Positions 1-8,438 are shown, counted from the first letter of the stretch. The stretch: DNA of 64,000 nucleotides from Roseitalea porphyridii (GCF_004331955.1 NZ_CP036532.1:1116001-1180000), one strand, 5' to 3'. The notes: generated by a model not told the origin, from the letters alone. Numbers and translations: made by a program.

Positions 1-1462
1 GCGCCATCTCGACGACCGGCGCCGTCCCGCCCAGATGGTCGCGCGTGATCCAGACCGGCACCGTGTTGATCGACCGGGCAAGCGCGGTCGCAAGCGTCAC
101 CCGTCCTGCGAACGAGCGGTTGTAGTTCTGCGGCGACCAGCCCCGCCACGTGATCGGCCGGTCCGCGATTACCGTCTCGTCGGTCAGCCCGTGATCGATG
201 GCCGCGGCGTAAACGTAGGTCTTGAAGGACGAACCCGCCTGCCGTTCGGCGGCGGTAGCGCGGTTGAACTGGCTGACGCCGTAGTCGCTGCCGCCCACGA
301 GCGCGCGGACGGCGCCGTTGCGTTCGAGCACGACCATGGCGGACTGGCCGACATTGTAGTCCTGTCCATGCTTGCGCAGGAAGAACTGCACGGCCTCGTC
401 CGCCGCCCGCTGCAGATCGGTATCGATCGTGGTGCGAACGACGACGGAGCGGGTCGGAATGCCGTTCTCGACGATGAAGCTTTTGACTTCCTCATAGGCC
501 CAGTCGAGGAAATAGTCCGGGCTCTCGGTCGAGGCGCGCAGTACGACATCGGCCGGCTCGCGCCGTGCGCCGGTGACCTGACCTTCGGTCATGAAGTCGG
601 CCTGGACGATGTTGGTCAGCACCTCGTTGGCGCGGCCGCGCGCGGCGGGCAGGTTGATGTGCGGCGCAAAGCGTGCCGGCGCCTTGAACAGGCCCGCCAG
701 CATCGCCGCCTCGGCGAGCGTGACGTCGCGCACGTCCTTGTCGAAATAGAACTTGGCTGCCGCCCCGACGCCGAAAGTGCCGCCGCCCATGTAGGCGCGG
801 TCGAGATAGAGCTTGAGGATCTCCTGCTTGCTCAGATTGGCCTCGAGCCAGAGTGCCAGGAACGCTTCCTTGACCTTGCGCTCGATCGTCCGCTCGTTCG
901 ACAGAAACAGGTTCTTGGCGAGCTGCTGGGTGATCGTCGACCCGCCCTGGACGACCGAATTGGCGCGGACATTCTCGGTCATGGCGCGCACCAGACCCAT
1001 CGCGTCGATACCGAAATGGTCGAAGAAGCGCCGGTCCTCGGTGGCGAGCACCGCCTTGATCAGATGGTCCGGCAGATCCTCGACCGGCACGGCATCGGTG
1101 TGCAGGATCCCGCGCTGGCCGATCTCGCGGCCGTAGCGGTCGAGGAACGTAACGGCGAACTGCTCCTGATCACGCCAGTTCTGGGCGATCTCGCGCGACG
1201 AGGGGATGGCGAGCGCCAGCATGACGATCATGCCGGCCATGACGAGCGTCATCGTCTCTCCGGCGATCTCGAAGATGGCGCGGTTTAGGCCGTAGGGGCG
1301 GAACCGGCGGAAGAATATCGTGATGTCTTCCCAGGTCTGGGCGGCCTGGAAGCTTGAATCGTAGAGCGCCGAATCGATCCAGGCGTCGACTTCCAGAAGG
1401 AAAGACGACTTCTTGTGCGGGCGCTTGCCCTTCTCGTCATCGGGCAGATTCAGATCGTTCAT
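1..1462 (-). CDS. Penicillin-binding protein 1A (class A), 3' end outside window
   Basis: Bifunctional peptidoglycan glycosyltransferase/transpeptidase of the inner membrane. Read on the minus strand from ATG at 1462, it has a cytoplasmic N-terminus, one membrane segment at about residues 68-85, then the GT51 motifs EDRRFFDHFG and GGSTITQQLAKNLF. The transpeptidase domain follows with the SxxK motif (GSSFK) and the second motif SIN near the window edge. The frame is open to base 1, so the C-terminal part, including the KTG motif, is missing from view. The family is certain; whether it is the main PBP1a or a paralogue cannot be told. The start has only a weak upstream GAG, so it could be slightly different. 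Confidence 0.88.
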   Translation of the reverse strand, partial: MNDLNLPDDEKGKRPHKKSSFLLEVDAWIDSALYDSSFQAAQTWEDITIFFRRFRPYGLNRAIFEIAGETMTLVMAGMIVMLALAIPSSREIAQNWRDQEQFAVTFLDRYGREIGQRGILHTDAVPVEDLPDHLIKAVLATEDRRFFDHFGIDAMGLVRAMTENVRANSVVQGGSTITQQLAKNLFLSNERTIERKVKEAFLALWLEANLSKQEILKLYLDRAYMGGGTFGVGAAAKFYFDKDVRDVTLAEAAMLAGLFKAPARFAPHINLPAARGRANEVLTNIVQADFMTEGQVTGARREPADVVLRASTESPDYFLDWAYEEVKSFIVENGIPTRSVVVRTTIDTDLQRAADEAVQFFLRKHGQDYNVGQSAMVVLERNGAVRALVGGSDYGVSQFNRATAAERQAGSSFKTYVYAAAIDHGLTDETVIADRPITWRGWSPQNYNRSFAGRVTLATALARSINTVPVWITRDHLGGTAPVVEMA

Positions 1463-1571
1463 CTCGTACCGGACGCGGGCTCTTTCGGGCGCACATGCGG
1501 CGCGCTGTCATGCCGCGCGCTCCTATGTGCCGCATTTCCGGCCGTCGGGCAATCGCCGGCGCGGGTCGGCG

Positions 1572-1988
1572 TTAACGCCGTCCGGGACCATGCCGGTCCT
1601 CCGGGCCTGCGATCGCGCCCTCGTGGGCGTTGTGAATGAACTGCTGGGCGACCAGCAATCCCTTGAGCGGCCGCAGCGGCAGGATGCAGAACAGCACCAG
1701 AAGCGGCAGCGTCAGGAGGGCGTTCAGCCAGTAGGGCGCGCCGATCGCGACCTCCATCCAGACGGCAAAGGCGACCACCGGGATGCAGGCGAACGTGATC
1801 ACGAAAAAAGCCGGTCCGTCGGCCGGATCGGCGAAATCATAGTCGAGACCACAGACCTCGCACCGGTCGGCCATCGCCAGAAAGCCCGAGAAAAGACGGC
1901 CGCGCCCGCATCGCGGGCACTTGCCGACAAGGCCTGTCTGCTGCGGCTTGAGCGGCGGATAATCCTCATATGGATCGGCGTGAGCCAT
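1572..1988 (-). CDS. DUF983 family membrane protein
   Basis: A 138-residue protein with a zinc-ribbon-like N-terminus (CPRCGRG and CEVCG, two Cys pairs near residues 24-27 and 42-45) followed by two hydrophobic segments at about residues 59-78 and 87-105. This layout is typical of the alphaproteobacterial DUF983 family, whose function is unknown; members often lie near cytochrome oxidase genes, which is not the case here. It is transcribed in the same direction as the penicillin-binding protein and divergently from the phage-like cluster. The start ATG at 1988 fits the usual family N-terminus. Confidence 0.85.
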   Translation of the reverse strand: MAHADPYEDYPPLKPQQTGLVGKCPRCGRGRLFSGFLAMADRCEVCGLDYDFADPADGPAFFVITFACIPVVAFAVWMEVAIGAPYWLNALLTLPLLVLFCILPLRPLKGLLVAQQFIHNAHEGAIAGPEDRHGPGRR

Positions 1989-2025
1989 GGGTCACCAAAA
2001 AGGTCAGCGTTATAGGAATATGTTC

Positions 2026-2054
2026 TTGACACCGTCACGGTGATCGGGTAGCTT
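2026..2054 (+). promoter_or_regulatory. Candidate sigma70 promoter of the GTA-like cluster
   Basis: TTGACA at 2026-2031, a 17-nt spacer, then TAGCTT at 2049-2054. The -35 is a perfect consensus match. A small inverted repeat CACCG-TCA-CGGTG (2030-2042) overlaps the -35 edge and the spacer and could be an operator. It points toward the GTA cluster, with a leader of roughly 110 nt before the first start codon. Confidence 0.55.
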
Positions 2055-2084
2055 ACTGGCATAATCACCGAAATGGGTCGACAC

Positions 2085-2115
2085 GGCGCTTCGTCGCATG
2101 ACGGGCGCCTTTTTT
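2085..2115 (+). terminator. Hairpin plus T6 in the leader before the GTA-like cluster
   Basis: Stem GGCGC (2085-2089) with GCGCC (2105-2109) and inner stem CGTC with GACG around the loop GCAT, followed directly by six T (2110-2115). It has intrinsic-terminator form in the plus direction only. It lies between the promoter at 2026-2054 and the start at 2170, so it could attenuate the cluster or end a short leader RNA of about 55 nt. Confidence 0.55.
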
Positions 2116-2169
2116 GTGCCTGCGAAACGGGGCAGTCAGTCCGGTTTCGGCGGCCGGGAGACGTATGAC

Positions 2170-2550
2170 ATGACCGAACCTATCGACGAATTTGACATGG
2201 CGATCCTGTCGCCGACGCTCACCCGGTCGCTGGCCGAGACACTGCGCGAGCAGGCCGGACATCTGCTCGCCGAAGCCCGGAAGGCGGGGACCTTTCACAA
2301 GCCTTTCACCGACGGCGTGGCGGCGATCGGCAAGGCCGCCACCAACCTGGCGGATCTGGTGGATGCCGCCGCGACCCGGCACGCCGCCCGCAACGAAGAC
2401 GAACTGATGGATGTCCGCGCTTTCATCGCCGCGGCCGAACAACGGATCGACGATCTTGCCCGAGAACGCGCGGCCGCCATGGTACCCGAACGAACCCTCG
2501 ACACTTGTCCGGCGTGCGGCGCTCACCTCGGGCCCGCTGGCGCTGCGTGA
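2170..2550 (+). CDS. Hypothetical protein, first gene of the GTA-like cluster; candidate small terminase
   Basis: A 126-residue, mostly helical, acidic protein. The start ATG at 2170 is chosen because GGGAG lies about 8 nt upstream and because the longer frame, opening at 2098, would begin inside the leader hairpin. The C-terminus carries a single CPACG knuckle, half of a zinc ribbon. By position, directly before the large terminase, it would match the small terminase (g1) of gene transfer agents, but I do not recognise a TerS signature. The last 140 nt overlap the proposed terminase frame. It is a real gene by context, codon use and ribosome binding site; the function is inferred from position only. 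Confidence 0.6.
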   Translation: MTEPIDEFDMAILSPTLTRSLAETLREQAGHLLAEARKAGTFHKPFTDGVAAIGKAATNLADLVDAAATRHAARNEDELMDVRAFIAAAEQRIDDLARERAAAMVPERTLDTCPACGAHLGPAGAA

Positions 2551-3751
2551 AGCGCAGAAGCCGCCGCGTCACCGACGCTGGTCGACCTGGCTGCTGCTGG
2601 GGGGCAGAGGCTCGGGCAAGACACGCGCCGGCGCCGAATGGGTGCATGGGCTGGCCAGCGCTGTCCGCCCGTTTGCCCGGACGGTGACGAGCCCGATCGC
2701 GCTGGTCGGCGAGACGCTCGCCGATGTGCGCGAGGTCATGATCGACGGACCCGCAGGCATTCTGGCATGTGCCCGCTACAATCGGCCGGTCTATGAAGTC
2801 ACGCGCCGGCGTCTCGTCTGGCCGAACGGCGCGGTGGCGCAGGCCTTTTCGGCGCATGACCCGGGCAGTTTGCGCGGCCCGCAGTTCGCCGCCGCATGGT
2901 GCGATGAAGCGATGAAATGGCCGCACCCGCGCGAAGCCTGGGACATGCTGCAGTTCGGTTTGAGGCTCGGCGACTGGCCGCGCCTGGCCGCAACGACGAC
3001 ACCGCGACCGCTGAAGCTGCTGGCCGAGATCATGGCCGACGCGGCGACGGTCACGACGAGGATGAAGACGGCCGACAACGCGGCCAACCTCGCCGGCACG
3101 TTCCTGGCGACGATGCGCAAGCGCTATGGCGGCACGCGTCTTGGCCGGCAGGAACTTGATGCCGAAATCCTCGCCGAGCGCGAGGACGCGCTTTGGACGC
3201 GCGCCATGCTCGATCGCGTCCGCATCGGCGCGCCCGCCGACTATGCGCGTGTCGTTTTGGCCGTCGATCCGCCCGCCAGCGCGAAGCATACGTCGGACGC
3301 CTGCGGCATCGTCGTCGCCGGCATGACCGACGATGGCGCGATCCACGTTCTCGGCGACCATTCGGTGAGCGCGGCCGCCCCGAGCCAATGGGCGGGCCGG
3401 GCGGTCGCGGCCTATCACGCGGCCGGGGCCGACATTTTGGTGGCCGAGGTCAACCAGGGCGGCGACATGGTCAAAAGCGTGATCGCGACCGTCGACTCAA
3501 GCATAAACGTGCGCGCCGTGCGGGCGACACGCGGCAAGTGGCTGCGCGCCGAACCGGTTGCCGCGCTCTACGAGCAGGGCCGGGTGCGCCATGTCGGCGT
3601 ACTGGCCGAACTCGAAGACGAGATGTGCGATTTCGGCCTCGACGGGCTGTCCTCGAACCGTTCGCCCGACCGGCTCGACGCGCTCGTGTGGGCGATCGCC
3701 GAGCTCGTCGCGGGCGCCGGCGGCAAGCCGCGCGTTCGCGCGGTCAGATAG
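2411..3751 (+). CDS. Terminase large subunit (GTA g2 type)
   Basis: DNA-packaging motor ATPase and nuclease. Walker A GGRGSGKT is at residues 64-71 and Walker B AAAWCDEA at about 160-167. The C-terminal RNase H-like nuclease shows acidic positions in VLAVDPP, AEVNQGG and DRLDAL. Length (446 aa) and motif spacing match gene-transfer-agent and lambdoid-type large terminases. The start is uncertain: ATG 2411 has no clear Shine-Dalgarno and overlaps the preceding gene by 140 nt, and an in-frame TTG at 2456 is the main alternative. The portal gene follows 12 nt downstream in the canonical order. Confidence 0.9.
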   Translation: MSALSSPRPNNGSTILPENARPPWYPNEPSTLVRRAALTSGPLALREAQKPPRHRRWSTWLLLGGRGSGKTRAGAEWVHGLASAVRPFARTVTSPIALVGETLADVREVMIDGPAGILACARYNRPVYEVTRRRLVWPNGAVAQAFSAHDPGSLRGPQFAAAWCDEAMKWPHPREAWDMLQFGLRLGDWPRLAATTTPRPLKLLAEIMADAATVTTRMKTADNAANLAGTFLATMRKRYGGTRLGRQELDAEILAEREDALWTRAMLDRVRIGAPADYARVVLAVDPPASAKHTSDACGIVVAGMTDDGAIHVLGDHSVSAAAPSQWAGRAVAAYHAAGADILVAEVNQGGDMVKSVIATVDSSINVRAVRATRGKWLRAEPVAALYEQGRVRHVGVLAELEDEMCDFGLDGLSSNRSPDRLDALVWAIAELVAGAGGKPRVRAVR

Positions 3752-3763
3752 CAAGGAGCATTC

Positions 3764-4963
3764 ATGAACCGGCTGTTCGACTGGCTCGCCAGAGGGCGCG
3801 CCGGCGTCGCGCCCGTGCGCGACCGCACCGAGGCGGCGCCGCAGGCCAAGTCCGCCGTGGCGCAGGGATTTGTCGCCATGCACACCATGCTCGATGCGGA
3901 CTGGACGCACGCATCGTTCGCCGCGCTCGCCCGCGAAGGCTTCATGCGCAACCCGATTGTCCATCGTTGCGTGCGCATGATTTCCGAAGCGGCGGCGGCG
4001 GTGCCGTGGCTCGTCTATGACGGCGCGACCGAACTCTCCGACCATCCGCTTGCCGCCGCGCTCGCCCGGCCCAATCCGGCGCAGTCGCGCATGGCTTTCA
4101 TCGAAACGGTCTTCGGCAATCTCCTGCTGTCGGGCAATGCCTTTCTCGAACGCGTCGAAGCGGTCGGTGAGCGGGTGCACCTTTACAGCCTGCGGCCTGA
4201 CCGGGTGCGTTTCGAGACCGATGCCCGCGGATGGCCAGTGCGCTGCGTGCACGAGACCATCGACGGTCCGCGTGTGATCCCGGTCGACGATGCCGGCAGC
4301 GCGCGCCTTTTGCACCTGTCGCTCTACAATCCCCTGAGCGAGGCCGACGGGTTCGCTCCGCTCGAAGCGGCGCTGATGGCGCTCGATGTCCACAATGCCG
4401 CCGCCCAATGGAACAAGGCGCTGCTCGACAATGCCGCCCGCCCCTCGGGGGCGCTGATCTATGCGCCGGGCGATGGCTCCAACCTGTCGCCCGAACAGTA
4501 CGACCAGCTCAAGAAGGAGCTCGAGGACGGCTATTCGGGCGCGCTCAACGCCGGTCGGCCGCTGCTGCTCGAAGGGGGGCTCGACTGGAAGGCGATGGGC
4601 CTGACGCCAAGGGACATGGACTTCATCGAGGCCAAGAACTCGGCCAGCCGCGACATCGCGCTCGCCTTCGGCGTGCCGCCCATGCTGCTCGGCATTCCCG
4701 GCGACAACACCTATTCGAACTATCAGGAAGCCCAGCGCGCCTTCTACCGGCTGACCGTGCTGCCGCTGCTGCGCCGCACGACCGAGGAGATCGGCCACTG
4801 GCTCGCCCCGCTCTATGCCGGCCGCGTGCGCATCGACGTCGACCTCGACCAGGTCGAGGGCCTTGCCGCCGAACGCGATGCGCTTTGGGCTCGGCTCGAG
4901 GGCGCGTCCTTCCTCACCGACGCCGAAAAGCGCGCCGCGGTCGGCTATTCGCCCGAGCCCTGA
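3764..4963 (+). CDS. HK97-family portal protein (GTA g3 type)
   Basis: Forms the dodecameric portal at the capsid vertex through which DNA enters. The 399-residue sequence has the HK97-type portal core, including the conserved segment FGVPPMLLG near residue 304 and a C-terminal stretch of short helices. A ribosome binding site (AAGGAG) precedes ATG 3764. It sits between terminase and protease genes, as in other GTA clusters and HK97-like phages. Confidence 0.92.
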   Translation: MNRLFDWLARGRAGVAPVRDRTEAAPQAKSAVAQGFVAMHTMLDADWTHASFAALAREGFMRNPIVHRCVRMISEAAAAVPWLVYDGATELSDHPLAAALARPNPAQSRMAFIETVFGNLLLSGNAFLERVEAVGERVHLYSLRPDRVRFETDARGWPVRCVHETIDGPRVIPVDDAGSARLLHLSLYNPLSEADGFAPLEAALMALDVHNAAAQWNKALLDNAARPSGALIYAPGDGSNLSPEQYDQLKKELEDGYSGALNAGRPLLLEGGLDWKAMGLTPRDMDFIEAKNSASRDIALAFGVPPMLLGIPGDNTYSNYQEAQRAFYRLTVLPLLRRTTEEIGHWLAPLYAGRVRIDVDLDQVEGLAAERDALWARLEGASFLTDAEKRAAVGYSPEP

Positions 4964-4976
4964 CAAGGCTGAACCG

Positions 4977-5333
4977 ATGACCGACATCAACCCGGCCGGC
5001 ACGGTGTGGCTGGCCAAGGTGGCGGGCGCGGTCGCCGGCTCGGCGATCTCGCTCGCCTACCTGTTCCCGCGCACCCGGCGCGAGGCGGCGCTGCGCTTTC
5101 TGACCGGCGTTACCGGCGGGGTCGTTTTCGGCACGACGGCGGGCGTGGCGGTCGCCCAGCGGCTCGCGATCGCCGATGTGCTTTCGGACACCGAGACGGT
5201 GCTGATGGGCGCCGCGCTCGCCTCGGTCAGCATCTGGTGGGCGATGGGGATCGCCATCCGCTTCGCCGACCGCAACGGCCGCCTGACCGGTGCGGGCGGG
5301 CAGGCCACTTCCAGCAAGGACGAGGGATCATGA
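4977..5333 (+). CDS. DUF6107-like membrane protein
   Basis: A 118-residue protein with three hydrophobic segments (about residues 12-25, 42-58 and 75-92). A small protein of this form, annotated DUF6107, is from memory a regular member of rhizobial GTA-like clusters between portal and protease. Its role is unknown. Start ATG 4977 lies 11 nt after the portal stop. Its stop overlaps the protease start by 4 nt (ATGA), which suggests translational coupling. A longer upstream frame runs inside the portal gene and was rejected. Confidence 0.7.
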   Translation: MTDINPAGTVWLAKVAGAVAGSAISLAYLFPRTRREAALRFLTGVTGGVVFGTTAGVAVAQRLAIADVLSDTETVLMGAALASVSIWWAMGIAIRFADRNGRLTGAGGQATSSKDEGS

Positions 5334-6016
5334 GCGTCACCGAGACCAAGTTCGCCGGCACCGAACTCACCCATGTCGACGAGACAGGGACCTTTTCGGG
5401 TTATGCCAGCATCTTCGACGCTGTCGATCTGGGCCAGGAACTGGTCGCGCCCGGCGCCTTTGCCCGATCGCTCGCCGAAAAGGGCGCCGGCGGCATCCGC
5501 ATGCTGTTCCAGCACAATCCCGACGAGCCGATCGGCACCTGGCTGAAGATCGTCGAGGACGGCCACGGCCTGAAGGTGGAAGGACGCATCAACACAGATG
5601 TCGCGCGCGGCCGCGAGGTGCTCTCGCTGATGCGCGCCGGCGGCCTTGACGGCCTGTCGATCGGCTTCCGGACCGTGCGCGCCAAGACCGATCCGGCGAC
5701 CGGCGTCCGGCACATTCTCGAAGCCGATCTGTGGGAGATCTCCATCGTCACCTTTCCGATGCTGCCCGAGGCGCGCATCGCGGCGGTCAAGGCCGCCTCG
5801 CTGCCGACCGTCAGGCAGTTCGAACGCTGGCTCGTGCGCGATGCCGGGCTGACGCGCAGGCAGGCCAGGACGGTCATCACCAAGGGCTTTGCCGCACTGG
5901 ATCGCGGGCGGGACGCCGCATCCGGAACCGCCGCGCGGGACGGTTTGCGCCTTTCGGGCGCCATCCGCCGCGCGACAGACCTGATCAACCGCAAGACACA
6001 AGAACTGCGATCATGA
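5330..6016 (+). CDS. HK97-family prohead protease (GTA g4 type)
   Basis: Serine protease that cleaves the capsid scaffold segment during head maturation (family S78). The 228-residue protein has the expected motifs: His62 in LFQHNPDEPIG and Ser110 in GLSIGF, followed by the DLWEISIVTFPM segment common to the family. Start ATG 5330 overlaps the previous stop by 4 nt, and its own stop overlaps the capsid start by 4 nt, so the three genes are coupled. Confidence 0.92.
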   Translation: MSVTETKFAGTELTHVDETGTFSGYASIFDAVDLGQELVAPGAFARSLAEKGAGGIRMLFQHNPDEPIGTWLKIVEDGHGLKVEGRINTDVARGREVLSLMRAGGLDGLSIGFRTVRAKTDPATGVRHILEADLWEISIVTFPMLPEARIAAVKAASLPTVRQFERWLVRDAGLTRRQARTVITKGFAALDRGRDAASGTAARDGLRLSGAIRRATDLINRKTQELRS

Positions 6017-7302
6017 CGAAACTCAAAAGCCGGAAGCGTGCGCCCGCCACCAAGGCCGCACCCGCCGCCGCGCCGGTCAAGCCGCTTCCCGCCTCCCATG
6101 CCCAGGATGTCGCCGAAGCGTTCGACGACTTCATGCGCGCCTTCGAGGCGTTCAAGCAGGCCAATGACGAGCGCCTGCGCGAACTCGAAACCCAGCTCGG
6201 CGAGGACGCGGTCTCGGCCGACAAGGTCGACCGGATCAACGATGCAGTCGACGAGCAGAAGCGCGTGCTCGAACGGCTGATCGCCAAGGCCTCGCGTCCG
6301 GGCGCGGGCGGCGCGCTGTTCGGCGCATCGGGCGAGCACAAGGCCGCCTTCGAGCGCTATGTGCGCAAGGGCGACGAGAACGGTCTCCGGCGTCTCGAGG
6401 GCAAGGCGATGTCCTATGGCTCGGGACCCGATGGCGGCTTTCTGGTGCCGCCCGAGACCGAAACGGCCATTGCCGGCCGGCTGCGCGACCTGTCGCCGAT
6501 CCGGGCGCTGGCGACCGTGCGTCAGGTGACCGGCGCCGTGCTCAAGAAGCCATTCGCCACCAACGGGCCCGAAGTTGGCTGGGTCGGCGAGACCGACGCC
6601 CGGCCCCAGACCGACACGGCGACGCTCGCCGAACTGTCGTTCCCGACCGCCGAGATCTACGCCATGCCGGCGGCCACCGCCATGCTGCTCGAGGACAGCG
6701 CCGTCGACATCGACCAGTGGATCACCGCCGAGGTGGAAGCGGCCTTCGCCGAACAGGAGGGCGCCGCCTTCATCGCCGGCAACGGCACCAACAAGCCAAG
6801 GGGCCTTCTGGACTACACCAAGGTCGACGAGACGAGCTGGAGCTGGGGCAATATCGGCTATATCGCCACCGGCACCGACGCCGATCTGCCCGCCGACGAT
6901 GCCGCCGGTGTCCTTCTCGACACGGTCTACGCGCTCAAGGCCGGTTACCGCCAGAACGGCAACTGGCTGATGAGCCGCAAGACCCAGGCCGCGATCCGCA
7001 AGCTCAAGGACACGGACGGCAACTATATCTGGCAGCCGCCGGCCACCGCCGACCAGAAGCCCTCGCTGATGGGCTTTGCCGTCCACGAGGCCGAGGACAT
7101 GCCGGTGATCGGCTCGGACAGCTTCTCGATCGCCTTCGGCGACTTCGCCCGGGGCTATCTGGTCGTCGACCGGCGCGGCATCTCGGTGCTGCGCGATCCC
7201 TATTCCGCCAAGCCTTACGTGCTGTTCTACACCACCAAGCGCGTCGGCGGCGGGGTCCAGGATTTCGACGCCATCAAGCTGGTCAAGTTCGGCGTGAGCT
7301 GA
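6013..7302 (+). CDS. HK97-fold major capsid protein (GTA g5 type)
   Basis: The shell protein. Of 429 residues, the first 100 or so are charged, Ala/Lys-rich and coiled-coil prone, matching the delta (scaffold) domain removed by the protease. The rest matches the HK97 capsid core, with the typical GPDGGFLVPPE start of the mature part and a conserved DPYSAKPYVLFYTTKRVGG end. Start ATG 6013 overlaps the protease stop by 4 nt. The gene is followed by a strong hairpin, which may limit read-through after this highly needed product. Confidence 0.93.
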   Translation: MTKLKSRKRAPATKAAPAAAPVKPLPASHAQDVAEAFDDFMRAFEAFKQANDERLRELETQLGEDAVSADKVDRINDAVDEQKRVLERLIAKASRPGAGGALFGASGEHKAAFERYVRKGDENGLRRLEGKAMSYGSGPDGGFLVPPETETAIAGRLRDLSPIRALATVRQVTGAVLKKPFATNGPEVGWVGETDARPQTDTATLAELSFPTAEIYAMPAATAMLLEDSAVDIDQWITAEVEAAFAEQEGAAFIAGNGTNKPRGLLDYTKVDETSWSWGNIGYIATGTDADLPADDAAGVLLDTVYALKAGYRQNGNWLMSRKTQAAIRKLKDTDGNYIWQPPATADQKPSLMGFAVHEAEDMPVIGSDSFSIAFGDFARGYLVVDRRGISVLRDPYSAKPYVLFYTTKRVGGGVQDFDAIKLVKFGVS

Positions 7303-7344
7303 CCGGCGCGCGGCCACGTCCGCCCGCGCCCGCAACACGCCGTG

Positions 7345-7382
7345 CGGGCGGCCCGGTCTCCTCCCTGCCGGGCCGCCCGTTT
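7345..7382 (+). terminator. Strong hairpin terminator after the capsid gene
   Basis: A perfect 12-bp stem, CGGGCGGCCCGG (7345-7356) with CCGGGCCGCCCG (7368-7379), an 11-nt loop, then TTT. It fills the only sizeable gap inside the GTA structural cluster. It would give more head-gene than tail-gene transcript if termination is partial. Confidence 0.65.
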
Positions 7383-7405
7383 CCAACGATCTTCAAGGAC
7401 AGCCC

Positions 7406-7969
7406 ATGATTTCGATGCCGCTTGGCGGACCGGCCGCGCCGCCGGTGACCGTGAACGATGCCAAGGCGCATATGCGCGTCACCCATGATGCCGAGGACGC
7501 GCTGATCGGCGAACTGATCGACGCCGCCGGCCGCTTCCTGACCGAGGATACGGGCATCGCGCTGACCGATCAGGACTGGCGTCTGTCGCTCTCCGGGGCG
7601 CCGTCCGGCCCAATCGCTCTGCCGCGCTATCCGGTCGCCTCGATCATCGCGGTGACCGTCTATGACGCCGAAGGCGCGCCCGCCCTGCTCGATGGCGGCG
7701 CCTACCGGCTCGACTTCCGCTGCCGGCCGGCGACCCTGACGTTCGAACCCGGCACCGTTCCGGCGACGACCAGCGGCATCGAGGTCGATTTCCGCGCCGG
7801 GTTCGGCGCCACCGCCGTCGAGGTGCCCGATACTCTCCGGCGCGCGGTGATGGCGCTCGTCGCCCATTGGTATGAGTTCCGCGCGGCCTATGACGCCGCC
7901 GACCAGCCCGTCGCCATTCCCATGGCCTATTCGCGTCTGGTGCGCGCCTGGCGCCGGATCGGCGTCTGA
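7406..7969 (+). CDS. Head-tail connector, gp6-like (GTA g6 type)
   Basis: A 187-residue adaptor that docks under the portal. The N-terminal helical part (VTVNDAKAHMRV) and the C-terminal helix (RRAVMALVAHWYE) are characteristic of the phiE125 gp8/gp6-like connector family. It follows the terminator hairpin and has AGGACAG before its ATG. The next gene starts 2 nt after its stop. Confidence 0.85.
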   Translation: MISMPLGGPAAPPVTVNDAKAHMRVTHDAEDALIGELIDAAGRFLTEDTGIALTDQDWRLSLSGAPSGPIALPRYPVASIIAVTVYDAEGAPALLDGGAYRLDFRCRPATLTFEPGTVPATTSGIEVDFRAGFGATAVEVPDTLRRAVMALVAHWYEFRAAYDAADQPVAIPMAYSRLVRAWRRIGV

Positions 7970-7971
7970 CC

Positions 7972-8310
7972 ATGGCCCGCGAACCCGTCGATCCGGGCCG
8001 GCTGCGCACGCAGTTCGCGCTCCAGCAGCTCTCGGCCGCGCCCGACGCCCATGGCGGCTTCACCGAGGTCTGGACCCATGTCGCCTTCGTCTGGGGCGTG
8101 GTCGAGGCCACGGGGCCGAGCGAACCGGTGCGCGCCGGCGATGCCGAACCGGTCATCGCCCGCACCATCGTCCTGCGCGCCGATCCGCGCGTGCAACCCG
8201 CCATGCGGCTGATCGCCGGAACCGAACGCTTCATCGTCGGCACGGTCCACGATCCGGACATGACCGGCCGGTTCCTTGAATGCCGCGTCGAAACCGAGGT
8301 GCCCGCATGA
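7972..8310 (+). CDS. Head-tail adaptor / head closure protein (GTA g7 type)
   Basis: A 112-residue protein of the SPP1 gp16-like head-completion family. It starts with the usual DPGRLRTQFALQ segment, and the middle matches the family beta-barrel (VWGVVEATGPSE). Its stop overlaps the start of a 43-residue frame by 4 nt, so it is part of the continuous translated chain. Confidence 0.83.
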   Translation: MAREPVDPGRLRTQFALQQLSAAPDAHGGFTEVWTHVAFVWGVVEATGPSEPVRAGDAEPVIARTIVLRADPRVQPAMRLIAGTERFIVGTVHDPDMTGRFLECRVETEVPA

Positions 8311-8438
8311 ACATCAATGTCCGCCTGACCGTGAGCGACCTGATCGCCGCGCTGCGCCGCGCCGCGCTTCACACCGCGGACGCGCGCGCACAACGCCTCG
8401 CCGACGAAGCGGCCAGCAACAAGGACGAGCGTCGGTGA
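8307..8438 (+). CDS. Very small protein (43 aa) between g7 and g8 of the GTA-like cluster
   Basis: Reads from ATG 8307 (ATGA overlap with the g7-type stop) to TGA 8436-8438, which in turn overlaps the GTG start of the next gene. The predicted product is helical and rich in Ala and Arg (MNINVRLTVSDLIAAL at the N-terminus). Four-nt overlaps at both ends strongly suggest it is translated, at least as a coupling peptide that carries ribosomes from g7 to g8. I do not recognise a family. Confidence 0.55.
   Translation: MNINVRLTVSDLIAALRRAALHTADARAQRLADEAASNKDERR

Noticed and set aside
35-1288. 417-codon plus-strand frame
   Set aside because: Antisense to the penicillin-binding protein, whose motifs on the minus strand are unmistakable.
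2098-2169. Longer N-terminus for the first GTA gene
   Set aside because: ATG 2098 lies inside the leader hairpin and has no ribosome binding site, whereas ATG 2170 has GGGAG.
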